NCBI RefSeq assembly: GCF_000472425.1
Contig: NZ_AXAI01000026.1
Coordinates: forward strand, 19,078 to 83,077
Reading direction: 5' to 3'
DNA length: 64,000 bases
DNA from: Bradyrhizobium sp. Tv2a-2
GTDB taxonomy: Bacteria > Pseudomonadota > Alphaproteobacteria > Rhizobiales > Xanthobacteraceae
Positions 44,168-53,700 of the stretch are shown here, piece by piece. Each line of letters opens with the position of its first letter. Position 1 is the first letter of the stretch. The notes beneath the pieces were generated by a model. It saw only the letters and a program-made list of their open reading frames with translations, did not search any database and was not told the origin of the DNA. The position numbers and the translations under genes are program-made.

Positions 44168-44630
44168 GGCAGATCCGGCTCTTTCTGGTCGTGGCCGGAA
44201 AGCAGCCGTTCTGGGAGTGCGACTGAGGACGAAGCGGTTTTCCGCGCCCATCATAAATTAGAGTCCCGCGTTGGCTTCGCCCTAGCTGGATGCGCCACGC
44301 CGTGATGGCCTTCCCATGCAGGGCTCGAAGATCCGCAAAGAGAAGCGAACAGAGTCTCGACTACAACCGTAACGACTCTCCTACGCTACTGAAATGCAAG
44401 CGCAAGAAACGCGGAATACGTTGTAGATATCTTCTCGCGTGGGGCATTGCTACGAGTTGAGCCAGCCCATCTCCAAGCAAGTCGCGGCTATCGTGATTCC
44501 GGTTGCCTTCCTCTCGGATTCAACAGCAGTCCGACGTGTCCTGTCCGATTGCAGTGTGATGTTGGAAGACGGAGATCGGCCTGTCCCTTCAGCGGATCAC
44601 CGGCGTCATCGGCCTGATAAAGGGGGAGTC
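44168..44630. other. 463-bp spacer with no supported gene
   Basis: No reading frame here resembles a protein family. The cyclopropane synthase frame is open back to 44439, but those residues do not match the family. A short GC-poor stretch around 44380-44430 could hold the promoter of the following gene. No repeat, tRNA or insertion-sequence end was seen. Confidence 0.5.
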
Positions 44631-45857
44631 TTGAAACTTTTTCGGTCATTCATCCGGGTCGGCAGCTTGCGTGTCGTGGACGCAGCGGGTCGCGTCCATA
44701 CCTTTGGAGAGCCAGGACGGCCAGCCGCGGTGGTTCGCCTGAACTCAAGATGGCTGCACTATTCGTTGGCTTTCAATCCGGGCATGTCGATCGCGAAGGC
44801 CTATATGGACGGCACACTTACGATCGAGGAAGGTACGTTTTATGATTTTTTCGAGGTCCTGGGCCGCAATGCTGGCCGGAGCAGCCTACACACGGACGTA
44901 GGTCAGAATCCGCTACTAGCAGCTGCTGCGGGCGTCATCGACTGGCTAAGGGGGGCCGGTTCGATGGCGATGTCGCGGAAGAACGTCAAGCTCCATTACG
45001 ATCTATCCTCCCGGCTCTATGATCTGTTCCTTGATTGCGACCGGCAATATTCCTGCGCCTACTTTCGTTCGCATGGTGATGCGCTGGAGGCCGCCCAGGT
45101 CAATAAGGTCCGGCACATTATGGCTAAGCTGCTGCTGGAACGGCCTGGAATGAAAGTTCTCGACATAGGCTCTGGCTGGGGAGGCCTCGCTCTCTACATC
45201 GCACGCCACGCTGGCGCTGACGTCACCGGGATCACTCTCAGCACCGAGCAGCTGACAATGAGCCGCGATCGCGCTAAACAGGCAGAACTTGCGACGCGAG
45301 TCCATTTCGAATTGCGCGACTATCGACATGAGACAGGACGTTACGATCGGGTCGTAACGGTGGGCATGCTCGAGCACGTCGGCCGCCGAAACTATGTGAG
45401 ATATTTCGACAAGATCGGTAGTCTGCTGAAACCAGACGGCGTGGCTCTAGTGCACTCGGTCGCCAGCCGCGGGATGCCAGGGCCGATCAACCCGTTCATC
45501 GAAAAATACATCTTTCCCGGGGCATACTTGCCATCGCTGTCAGAGGTCTTCGCTGCCGCAGAGCGGGCCGGCCTGATCGTTACAGACGTCGAAATCCTAC
45601 GGCTTCACTATGCTGAGACCCTTCGGCATTGGCGACAGCGGTTCATGGCGCATCTCGACGAAGCGCGTGCGCTGTACGGCGAGCGATTCTGCCGCATGTG
45701 GGAGGCGTATTCGGCGATGTGCGAGGTCGGGTTCCGTCACCTGAACCTGATCGTCTTCCAAATGCAGTTAGCGAAGCAGCATGCAGCAGTTCCCGTCACG
45801 CGCGACTACATGTTCGAGGCCGAGCGAAATGAGGGGCCAATTTTAAGGGCCATATAG
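44631..45857 (+). CDS. cfa: Cyclopropane-fatty-acyl-phospholipid synthase (CFA synthase)
   Basis: 408 residues from a TTG at 44631, chosen because AGGGGGAG lies just upstream and MKLFRSFIRVGSLRVVDA is the expected N-terminus. An N-terminal lipid-binding part is followed by the SAM domain, with VLDIGSGWGGLALYIARHAG and GMLEHVGRRNYVRYF. The enzyme methylenates unsaturated fatty acyl chains in the membrane using S-adenosylmethionine. The base composition is somewhat less GC-rich than in the neighbours. It is not part of either flanking cluster. Confidence 0.92.
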   Translation: MKLFRSFIRVGSLRVVDAAGRVHTFGEPGRPAAVVRLNSRWLHYSLAFNPGMSIAKAYMDGTLTIEEGTFYDFFEVLGRNAGRSSLHTDVGQNPLLAAAAGVIDWLRGAGSMAMSRKNVKLHYDLSSRLYDLFLDCDRQYSCAYFRSHGDALEAAQVNKVRHIMAKLLLERPGMKVLDIGSGWGGLALYIARHAGADVTGITLSTEQLTMSRDRAKQAELATRVHFELRDYRHETGRYDRVVTVGMLEHVGRRNYVRYFDKIGSLLKPDGVALVHSVASRGMPGPINPFIEKYIFPGAYLPSLSEVFAAAERAGLIVTDVEILRLHYAETLRHWRQRFMAHLDEARALYGERFCRMWEAYSAMCEVGFRHLNLIVFQMQLAKQHAAVPVTRDYMFEAERNEGPILRAI

Positions 45858-45876
45858 AACGAAGCGAATCCTCTTC

Positions 45877-46024
45877 GTCGTCCCGACCAAGCGAACGAAG
45901 TGAGCGTCGAGCGGGGCCCGTACTGCGGAATCTGTCGTTTGGAAAAGATTGATCGAAGCGCGGCCGCCAAAACGACCGCTTCGGGTTATGGGTCCCGGTA
46001 CGCGCTTCGCTTGGCCGGGACGAC
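45877..46024. repeat. Intergenic inverted repeat between convergent cfa and P450 genes
   Basis: GTCGTCCCGACCAAGCGA (from 45877) and TCGCTTGGCCGGGACGAC (to 46024) are inverted ends, with an inner GGGGCCCGTACTGCG and GGGTCCCGGTACGCGC pair. This is a fourth repeat type in the window and may stop transcription from both sides. Confidence 0.75.
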
Positions 46025-46031
46025 AACGGGA

Positions 46032-47252
46032 TCATCGCGTCACACAAGGCACGCTCAAGAATCCACGAAACCGCACCCGGCCGCCGCGCACGGGCTCGCC
46101 GTGGAGCGCGTAGTTCGGAAAGCGCGCCAGAAATCGAGAGATCGCGATCGCCCCCTCCAGCCGCGCCAGCGCCATGCCGGCGCATTGGTGCGCGCCGGTG
46201 GCGAAGGCGAGATGCCGGTTGGGCGTGCGCGCGATGTCAAAAGCCTCGGGATCAAGGAATTGCGCGGGATCGCGGTTGGCTGCGCCGATGCAGAGCGTGA
46301 TCGGCGTGCCGGCTGCCATCATGACGCCGCCAAGCTCGATGCGTTCGGTGGTCATGCGGTTGCCGAGCTGGTTGGAGCTTTCATAGCGCAGCATCTCCTC
46401 GATCGCGGACTTGATGAGCTCGGGCGTCTCCAGCAACCGCTGCTTCTGCGCCGGATGGTTGCGCAGCGCCACGAGACCGTTGCCGATCAGGTTGCTGGTG
46501 GTCTCGTGGCCCGCATTGAGCAGGAAGATGCAATTGTGCAGCAGCTCCTTCTCATCGAGGCGCTCGCCATTGGCTTCGCCCTGGATCAGCCGCGTCAGCA
46601 CGTCGCGCTCCGGATTGCCGGGCGTGGCGCGGCGGCGCTCAACCAGTGTTTCCAGATAGGCGAGGAAATCCGCAACCGCCTTGTTGCCACGCGCAAAGGC
46701 CTCGGGCGAGATCACCGGCTCCAGCGCGCCCAGGATCGCCAGCGACCAGTCGCGCAGCGACTCGCGCTCGTCATGCGGCACGTCGAGCAAATTGCCGATC
46801 ACCTCGACCGGAATCGCGGACGCGAAGTCCCCAACCAGCTCGAAATTGCCCTTGGCTTCGATCGCATCCAGGAGCCGGTCGACCAGCGCGATCAGTGCCG
46901 GTTCCATTTCCGCGATCGCGCGCGGCGACAGCGCGCCCATGATCAGCCGCCGCACGCGGGTGTGCGCCGGCGGATCGTTGAAGACCAGGCTCGTCGTGTG
47001 ATGCTCGTAGAGCAGGGAGTTGCCGTATTTCGGCGCGAACTCCTTCTTCTTGTCGGAGGAGAACGCCTTGGTGTTCTTGTAAGCAGCAACGAGGTCGTCA
47101 TACCGCGTCAGGAAATAGGAGCCGTTCGGCATGCGCCTGACCGGCTCGTTCTCCCGCAGTGCACGATAAGTCGGGTAGGGATTGATATAAAATTCCGGCG
47201 TCAGCTTCTCCAGATCGAAGCTGGCCGCCAGTTCGCGTGCATTTTCATCCAT
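46032..47252 (-). CDS. Cytochrome P450
   Basis: 406 residues from the ATG at 47252; an in-frame ATG at 47372 adds 40 non-conserved residues. The I-helix oxygen-binding motif is LLNAGHETTSN, the ExxR motif is in EEMLRYES and the heme ligand Cys is in FATGAHQCAGMALAR. It is a soluble class-I bacterial enzyme and needs a ferredoxin and reductase encoded elsewhere. It is divergent from a two-gene ThDP decarboxylase unit and shares a 150-bp promoter region that holds a perfect palindrome. The substrate is unknown. Confidence 0.95.
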   Translation of the reverse strand: MDENARELAASFDLEKLTPEFYINPYPTYRALRENEPVRRMPNGSYFLTRYDDLVAAYKNTKAFSSDKKKEFAPKYGNSLLYEHHTTSLVFNDPPAHTRVRRLIMGALSPRAIAEMEPALIALVDRLLDAIEAKGNFELVGDFASAIPVEVIGNLLDVPHDERESLRDWSLAILGALEPVISPEAFARGNKAVADFLAYLETLVERRRATPGNPERDVLTRLIQGEANGERLDEKELLHNCIFLLNAGHETTSNLIGNGLVALRNHPAQKQRLLETPELIKSAIEEMLRYESSNQLGNRMTTERIELGGVMMAAGTPITLCIGAANRDPAQFLDPEAFDIARTPNRHLAFATGAHQCAGMALARLEGAIAISRFLARFPNYALHGEPVRGGRVRFRGFLSVPCVTR

Positions 47253-47335
47253 CCCATGCTCTCTCTTGCCGCGCTCTCGTTCTCTTGCCGCTTTCTCGTT
47301 GTCGGAGATTATCGCAGAGCCATATGCCGTTTTTG

Positions 47336-47354
47336 CGCTTGGACGCCAAGCGCC
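47336..47354. promoter_or_regulatory. Perfect palindrome in the P450 / decarboxylase divergent promoter
   Basis: GCGCTTGG-ACG-CCAAGCGC has perfect 8-bp arms and lies between the start codons of the two divergent units. It is a candidate shared operator. In neither orientation is it followed by a T run, which argues against a terminator. Confidence 0.5.
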
Positions 47355-47401
47355 ATGCACCTTAAAGTCCATGACACATTGCTAGCCGACCGGGTCAGAA
47401 A

Positions 47402-47959
47402 ATGCACGTCCGCGCTGATGCACCGACCGACACTGCCTCGACGACCACTGCGGCCTGGCCCGACGAAATCTTCGCGATCCTGCAGAGTTTCGATGTCCGC
47501 CAGGTGCCTTATGTGCCGGATGCCGGCCATTCGCGGCTGATCGAACGTGTGCTCGCCTGCTCGACCATGCGCGGCATCCCGTTGACGACGGAAGAGGAAG
47601 GCGTGGCGCTGATGGTCGGCGCCTGGGCCGGCGGTCAGCGTGGGGCGCTGTTGATGCAATCGAGCGGGGTGGGCAATTGCATCAACATGCTGTCGCTGAC
47701 GCAAATCTTTCGCTTCCCTTTCCTGACGCTGGTGACCATGCGCGGCGAGTGGGGCGAGTTCAATCCCTGGCAGGTGCCGATGGGCGCGAGCACACAAAGC
47801 GTGCTCGAACTTTCAGGCATCAGGGTGCTGCGCGCGTCGCATGCGCAGGAGGTGCGCGAGGTGGTCGAAGCCGCCGCCGGACAGGCTTACAACGCGCTCA
47901 CGCCGACGGCGGTGTTGCTGTCGCAGCGGCTGATCGGCGCCAAGGTGTTCGTCAAATGA
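47402..47959 (+). CDS. ThDP-binding decarboxylase alpha subunit (ComD / phosphonopyruvate decarboxylase-like)
   Basis: 185 residues. It corresponds to the pyrimidine-binding half of ThDP enzymes, with the catalytic Glu in TTEEEGVALMVGAWAGG and QSSGVGNCINMLSL. The cofactor half is on a separate gene that overlaps its stop by ATGA. Split proteins of this size are known as sulfopyruvate decarboxylase subunits ComD and ComE and as phosphonopyruvate decarboxylase relatives. The 2-oxo acid used here is not known. Confidence 0.83.
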   Translation: MHVRADAPTDTASTTTAAWPDEIFAILQSFDVRQVPYVPDAGHSRLIERVLACSTMRGIPLTTEEEGVALMVGAWAGGQRGALLMQSSGVGNCINMLSLTQIFRFPFLTLVTMRGEWGEFNPWQVPMGASTQSVLELSGIRVLRASHAQEVREVVEAAAGQAYNALTPTAVLLSQRLIGAKVFVK

Positions 47960-48546
47960 GCAAGCCCAATCTCCTCGACCGCCGTGACGTCGTCAAAGCG
48001 CTGCTCGTGAACCGAAAAGAGGCGATCGCGATCGGTGGGCTTGGCGCGTCTACCAACGACATCACCGCCGCCGGCGACCACGCCCGCAATTTCTATTTGT
48101 GGGGCGGCATGGGTGGGGCCGCGATGATGGGGCTTGGACTTGCGCTGGCGCAACCGAAGCTGCCGGTGGTGGTCATCACCGGGGACGGCGAGATGCTGAT
48201 GGGCATGGGCAGCCTCGCAACCATCGGTCTGCAGAAGCCTGCGAACCTCTCGATCATGGTGCTCGACAACGAATGCTACGGCGAGACCGGAGGACAAACG
48301 AGCCACACCGCCTCCGCTGCCGATCTAGTTGGCGTGGCCAAGGCGTGCGGGATAGTGGACAGCCGCGCCATCTCGACCATGGCGGAAGTGGAGGCATTTG
48401 CGGTGTCGATGCAGGACGTCGCAACTGGTCCGCGCTTTGCTAGCGTGAAGATCGATGCCGCAAGTCTCGAGCGCGTGCTGCCGACGCGAGATGGTATGTT
48501 CGTACTGACGCGTCTGCGCAGCGACCTGGGGTTCGCGCCGATCTAA
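47956..48546 (+). CDS. ThDP-binding decarboxylase beta subunit (ComE-like)
   Basis: 196 residues from the ATG at 47956, overlapping the alpha-subunit stop by four bases. It has the ThDP motif GDGEMLMGMGSLATIG...MVLDNECYG (GDG to Asn) and the GGMGGAAMMGLGLALAQ block. It pairs with the alpha subunit to form one active site at the interface. The stop codon falls inside the 5' edge of a dispersed repeat that follows immediately. Confidence 0.85.
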   Translation: MSKPNLLDRRDVVKALLVNRKEAIAIGGLGASTNDITAAGDHARNFYLWGGMGGAAMMGLGLALAQPKLPVVVITGDGEMLMGMGSLATIGLQKPANLSIMVLDNECYGETGGQTSHTASAADLVGVAKACGIVDSRAISTMAEVEAFAVSMQDVATGPRFASVKIDAASLERVLPTRDGMFVLTRLRSDLGFAPI

Positions 48547-48647
48547 AGCATGATCCGGAAAAGTGTGTAGCGGTTTTCCGAAAAGATCATGCTCAATCAA
48601 AGACCTAAAGCGCGATGACGATTCATCCAAATCTCATCGTGCTTTAG
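48544..48647. repeat. Dispersed intergenic repeat (RIME-like), copy 2
   Basis: Same two-module structure and 101-bp length as the copy at 6560-6663, with the start at TCTAAAGCATGATCC. It differs from that copy at a few positions, for example AATCAAAGACC against AGTCAAGGACC. It too begins exactly at a stop codon. Confidence 0.9.
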
Positions 48648-48755
48648 AAAGCTGACGCTCGATCAATAGCTTGGCGCGCGCCAGACATCCCGAAGGATCA
48701 TTCGACACGCCAGAAGCGACTTGCGCCGCAGCGAAAATCTTGACTTTGGTCGTAG

Positions 48756-48771
48756 GTGAGTGCTTACTCAC
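48756..48771. promoter_or_regulatory. TetR-type operator upstream of the efflux regulator
   Basis: GTGAGT-GCTT-ACTCAC is a perfect palindrome of the GTGAGT/ACTCAC kind seen at AcrR-like regulators of RND pumps. It ends 3 bp before the regulator's ATG at 48775 and overlaps an alternative GTG start at 48760, so binding would block expression of the whole regulator-pump unit. Confidence 0.65.
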
Positions 48772-48774
48772 GAG

Positions 48775-49476
48775 ATGAGCACCCTCCGCATGACCAGCGA
48801 TCTGCGGCGCCAGTTGATCCTGGGCGCCGCCAAGCGCTGCTTCGCCCGCCATGGCTTTGCCGGCACCACGACCAAGAGCGTGGCGGCAGCTGCCGCCATT
48901 TCGGAAGCTCTGCTGTTCAAGCACTTCCCGTCCAAGGCTGCGCTCTATGCCGAGATCCTGGCCGAAGAGTGCGAGGCCGATCCGGAGCTTGCGGATCTGC
49001 TCGGCAGGGAGCCGTCGACGGCGACGTTGGTCGAGCTGATCAAGGGCATGGTCCGGTACTTCCTCGAAATCTCGGACGGACCGGACGAGGAGGAAGCGCA
49101 GCGGATGCGGTTGATGGTCACAAGCCATCTCGATGACGGCGAGTTCGCACGCCTGCTCTATGCCAAGATCGAAAAACTGATAGGCAACACCTTCGTCGCT
49201 TCGCTGGAGCGTGCAATTGCCGCGGGCGAGGCGACGCGCATCGGCAGCGAGCCGCTCAATCTGTTCTGGTTCGCCCATCACGCCGTGATGTCTGCGGCAA
49301 TGACAAGGCTTCCCGCCATACATTGCCTCTCCTACGGCGACGCCGCCAGTCTGGATCGCCAGCTCTGCGAGTTCCTGTTGCGTGGAATTGGACTTACCGA
49401 GGCCGTTATTGCTTCTCATTTGGACCGCCAGTTGACGCCCGCCGTGGCACAATCGGCGATTGCAGAAAGTGCATAA
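48775..49476 (+). CDS. TetR-family regulator of the RND efflux pump
   Basis: 233 residues from the ATG at 48775. The HTH is LILGAAKRCFARHGFAGTTT followed by AAAISEALLFKHFPSKAALY (about 12-56). The C-terminal part is an all-helical ligand domain. The membrane fusion protein starts one base after its stop codon, so regulator and pump are co-transcribed, and the palindrome at 48756-48771 implies autoregulation. The inducer is unknown. Confidence 0.92.
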   Translation: MSTLRMTSDLRRQLILGAAKRCFARHGFAGTTTKSVAAAAAISEALLFKHFPSKAALYAEILAEECEADPELADLLGREPSTATLVELIKGMVRYFLEISDGPDEEEAQRMRLMVTSHLDDGEFARLLYAKIEKLIGNTFVASLERAIAAGEATRIGSEPLNLFWFAHHAVMSAAMTRLPAIHCLSYGDAASLDRQLCEFLLRGIGLTEAVIASHLDRQLTPAVAQSAIAESA

Positions 49477-49477
49477 C

Positions 49478-50671
49478 ATGAATATCGCGACCGAACCCAG
49501 AATAGCGGGCAAGCCCATCGCCGAGCCGACACGCAAGCGGCCGGTGCGCATGGTGCTGTGGTTCTTCATTGTGGGAGGACTGCTGGCAGCGCTGGTGGGC
49601 GGCCTCGTCTGGTTCAATTATTTCCGCGGCCAGATGATCGCGCAGTTTTTCGCCAACAATAAGCCGCCGCCCATGAACGTCAGCGTAGTCGAGGCGAGGT
49701 CCGAAGTGGTGCCCAACCTTCTGACCGCGGTCGGCGAGCTTGTCGCCGTGCACCAGGTCAACGTCACGACCGATGTTTCTGGCCGCGTGACCCAGATCCT
49801 GTTCTCGCCGGGTGCCCATGTTGCACAGGATACGGCGCTGGTGCAGCTGTTCGATGCACCTGAACAGGGCGATCTCGCCAATTACAAGGCGCAGGCGACC
49901 GTTGCGCAGCTTTCGCTCGACCGCGCCAAGCAGCTTGCCGCGCGCCAGTTCGGCCCGCAGGCGACCGTGGACCAGGCGCAGGCGGCCTATGATCAGGCGC
50001 TGGCCGGCATTGCCAAGACGGAGGCCCTCATCTCGCAGAAGCTCGTGCGGGCGCCGTTCGCCGGCGAGCTCGGCGTCCGTCATGTCGAGGTCGGGCAATA
50101 CCTGACCGCGGGCACAGCCATCGTGTCGCTGACCGACCTGTCTGAGCTCTATGCCAACTTCACCGTGCCGGAAAAGGACTCGGGCCAGCTCAAGGTCGGC
50201 CAGACCGTGCGGCTGGGCGTCGACGCCTATCCGGGCAGGATGTTCGAGGGCAAGATCACGACTATTGAGCCGCAGGTCGCGACCGACACGCGCAACCTCC
50301 GTGTGCAGGCCACCATCGCCAACCCCGATGAGCTCCTGAAGCCGGGCATGTTCGTCTCCACCACCGTGGTGTTGCCGGACAAGCCACCGGTCGTCACGGT
50401 CGCGGAGACCGCGGTGGACTACACCCTCTATGGCGATTCCGTCTTCCTCATCACCGAGAAGAAGTCGGACGACGGTAAGACCAGCCTGACGGCGGTGCGA
50501 ACCTTCGTGCAGACGGGCAATAGGGTCGACGGCCGTGCCGAGATCCTCAAAGGTCTGAAGGCGGGTGACCGGGTTGTCGCGGTCGGTCAGAACAAGCTGC
50601 AATCGGGTGCCGCGGTCGCAATCTCGACCGATTCGCCGCCGCCGATCCCGACCCAAGTACCCCGGTATTAA
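49478..50671 (+). CDS. RND efflux membrane fusion protein (HlyD/AcrA family)
   Basis: 397 residues from the ATG at 49478. There is an N-terminal membrane helix near 24-46, a lipoyl/barrel-sandwich domain (GELVAVHQVNVTTDVSGRV; APFAGELGVRHVEVGQY), a short helical hairpin (about 140-185) and a beta-barrel domain (ANFTVPEKDSGQLKVGQ). It links the inner-membrane pump at 50772 to an outer-membrane channel, which is not encoded nearby. It is anchored by a helix rather than a lipid. Confidence 0.92.
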   Translation: MNIATEPRIAGKPIAEPTRKRPVRMVLWFFIVGGLLAALVGGLVWFNYFRGQMIAQFFANNKPPPMNVSVVEARSEVVPNLLTAVGELVAVHQVNVTTDVSGRVTQILFSPGAHVAQDTALVQLFDAPEQGDLANYKAQATVAQLSLDRAKQLAARQFGPQATVDQAQAAYDQALAGIAKTEALISQKLVRAPFAGELGVRHVEVGQYLTAGTAIVSLTDLSELYANFTVPEKDSGQLKVGQTVRLGVDAYPGRMFEGKITTIEPQVATDTRNLRVQATIANPDELLKPGMFVSTTVVLPDKPPVVTVAETAVDYTLYGDSVFLITEKKSDDGKTSLTAVRTFVQTGNRVDGRAEILKGLKAGDRVVAVGQNKLQSGAAVAISTDSPPPIPTQVPRY

Positions 50672-50771
50672 GTGCCGCGTTACTGACGCTACGAACGCTC
50701 GAAACTGACAAGACCATTGGCATGACCCGTGCGCGGGTCACGGCCGAACTCAGGAACATGAGACCGCTGCG

Positions 50772-53700
50772 ATGGCTTTAACCGATATCTTCATCAAGCG
50801 TCCGGTGCTGTCGGTCGTGGTCAGCTTGCTGATCCTTCTGATCGGCCTCCGCGCGGCCACGGTGCTGCCGATCCGGCAATATCCGAAACTGTCGAACACC
50901 GTCGTCAACGTGACGACCTCCTATCCCGGCGCATCCGCCGATCTGATTCAGGGCTTCATCACCACCCCGATCGAGCAGGCGGTCGCCTCCGCCGAGGGCG
51001 TCGACTACATCACCTCGTCCTCGGTGCTCGGCACCTCCACGATCCAGGTCTACATCAAACTCAATTTCGACCCGAACCAGGCGCTCACCGAGGTGCTCGC
51101 CAAGGTCAACTCGGTGAAATACCTCATCCCGAAAGAGTCTAACGACCCGGTCGTCACCAAGACCACCGGCCAGACCACGGCGGTGATGTATCTCGGCTTC
51201 TCCAGCGAGAACCTGACTGGCAGCGCGATCTCGGATTATCTGACGCGCGTGGTGCAGCCGGTGCTGTCGACTGTCGACGGCGTGGCGTCGGCCGATATCC
51301 TGGGTGGTCAGACCTTTGCGATGCGGCTCTGGCTTGATCCCGTGAAGATGGCGGGGCGCGGCGTGTCGCCCGCGGACGTGTCGGCCGCAATCGCGGCCAA
51401 CAACTTCCAGGCGGCGGCGGGCCAGGCCAAGGGCTATTTCATGGTCTCCAACGTCACGGCCAATACCGATCTGCAGAACGTCGACCAGTTCAAGCGCATG
51501 ATCGTCAAGGCCAAGGGCGGCGGCTTCGTGCGTATGGAGGACATCGCGACCGTCGAGCTTGCCGCGCAGAGCACCGACGCCAGCGTCGCCTTCAACGGCG
51601 AGCATGCGATCTTCATCGGTGTGCAGGCAACGCCGCAGGGCAATCCGCTCAACATCGTCAAGGGTGTGCGCGCATTGTTCCCGGAGCTCGAGCGCAACCT
51701 TCCACCGTCGCTGAAGATGAAAGTGGCCTACGACTCCACCAAGTTCATTCAGTCGTCGATCGACGAGGTGGAGAAGACGCTTGGAGAGGCCGTCATCATC
51801 GTCGTGGTGGTGATCTTCCTGTTCCTGGCCTCGCTGCGCTCGGTGGTGATTCCGGTCGTCACCATTCCGCTGTCGCTGATCGGCGTTTGCAGCATGATGC
51901 TGGCCCTGGGCTTCTCTTTCAATCTCCTGACGCTGCTTGCCATGGTGCTCGCGATCGGCCTCGTTGTCGACGACGCCATCGTCGTGGTGGAGAACATCCA
52001 TCGCCATCTCGAGGAAGGCTTGCCGCCGGTGCAGGCCGCGCTCAAAGGCGCGCGCGAAATCGTCGGCCCGGTCATCTCCATGACCATCACGCTGGCCGCC
52101 GTGTACGCGCCGATCGGCTTCCTCGGCGGCCTCACCGGTTCGCTGTTCCGCGAATTCGCCTTCACGCTGGCGGGCTCGGTGATCGTGTCCGGCGTGATCG
52201 CGCTGACGCTGTCGCCGATGATGTGCTCGGTGTTCCTGAAGAGCGCCGAAGAGGGGCGCTTCGCAAAGCTCGTGAACCGCGTGTTCGGCGCCATGACGCG
52301 CTGGTACGGGCGCAGGCTGGACCGCTCGCTCGACTATCGCCCGATTACCGGCCTGTTCGCGCTCACGATCCTGGGCTTGGTCGGTTTCCTCTATCTGCAC
52401 ACCTCCAAGGAGCTCGCGCCCGAGGAGGACCAGGGCATCGTGTTTGCGGTGACCAAGGCGCCAAAATACGCCAATATCGATTACCTCGATTTCTACGGCG
52501 ACAAGCTCGACAATGCGTTCAAGAAGTTCCCCGAGACCGACCTGCGCTTTGTGCTCAACGGCATCAACGGTCCGCAGGGCGGCATCGCCGGCATGCTGCT
52601 CAAGCCGTGGGACGAGCGCAAGCGCTCCTCTATCGCGTTGAAGCCGCTGGTGCAGGGCGAACTGTCAAAGATCGAGGGCGTCAATGCATTCGCCTTCAAC
52701 CTGCCGCCGCTGCCGGGCGGACCGGGCGGCCTGCCGGTCCAGATGGTGATCAACTCGACCCAGGGCTTCCAGTCTGTCTATGAGCAGATGCTGAAGCTGA
52801 AAGATGCCGCGCGCAAGAGCGGCCTGTTCATCGTCAGCGACTCCGACCTCGAGTTCAACCAGCCGGTGGTGCGGATCAAGATCGATCGCTCCAAGGCCCA
52901 GGACCTCGGCGTCAACATGCAGAATGTCGGCGCTGCGCTCGCGACCCTGCTGGGCGGTAACTATGTCAACCGCTTCAACCTCGAGGGGCGCTCCTACCAG
53001 GTGATCCCGCAGGTGCCGCGTCAAAATCGCCTGACGCCGGAAGCACTCGGCGGCTATTACGTGACGACTGCGACCGGCTCGCAGCTGCCGCTGTCGACGG
53101 TCGTCTCGATCGAGACCGCGACCGATCCGAACGCGCTGACCCACTATAACCAGCTCAACTCCGCCACCTTCCAGGCGGTGCCGATGCCGGGCGTCACGGT
53201 CGGCCAGGCGGTGGACTTCCTGGAGGGCGAGGCAAAGAAGCTGCCGCAGGGCTTCAGCCACGACTATCTCGCCGACTCCCGGCAGTACGTGCAGGAGGGC
53301 AATCAGCTCCTGATCACCTTCGTGTTCGCGGTGATCATTATCTTCCTGGTGCTGGCGGCGCAGTTCGAAAGCCTCCGCGACCCGCTGGTCATCATGATCA
53401 GCGTGCCGATGGCGATCGTCGGCGCCTTGATCCCGCTGTTCTTCGGCATGGCGACGATGAACATCTACACGCAGGTCGGGCTGCTGACCCTGGTCGGCCT
53501 GATCAGCAAGCACGGCATCCTGATGGTGGAGTTCGCCAACGAGCTGCAGCTCAAGGAAGGGCTCGACCGCCGCTCGGCGATCGAGATGGCCGCGCGCGTC
53601 CGGCTCCGTCCGATCCTGATGACTACGGCGGCGATGGTCACGGGCCTGTTGCCGCTGCTGATGGCGACCGGCGCAGGCGCCGCCAGCCGCTTCTCGATCG

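Noticed and set aside
50778..52400. A 540-residue His/Asp/Arg-rich frame on the minus strand
   Set aside because: Mirror image of the RND transporter gene; composition typical of a shadow frame.
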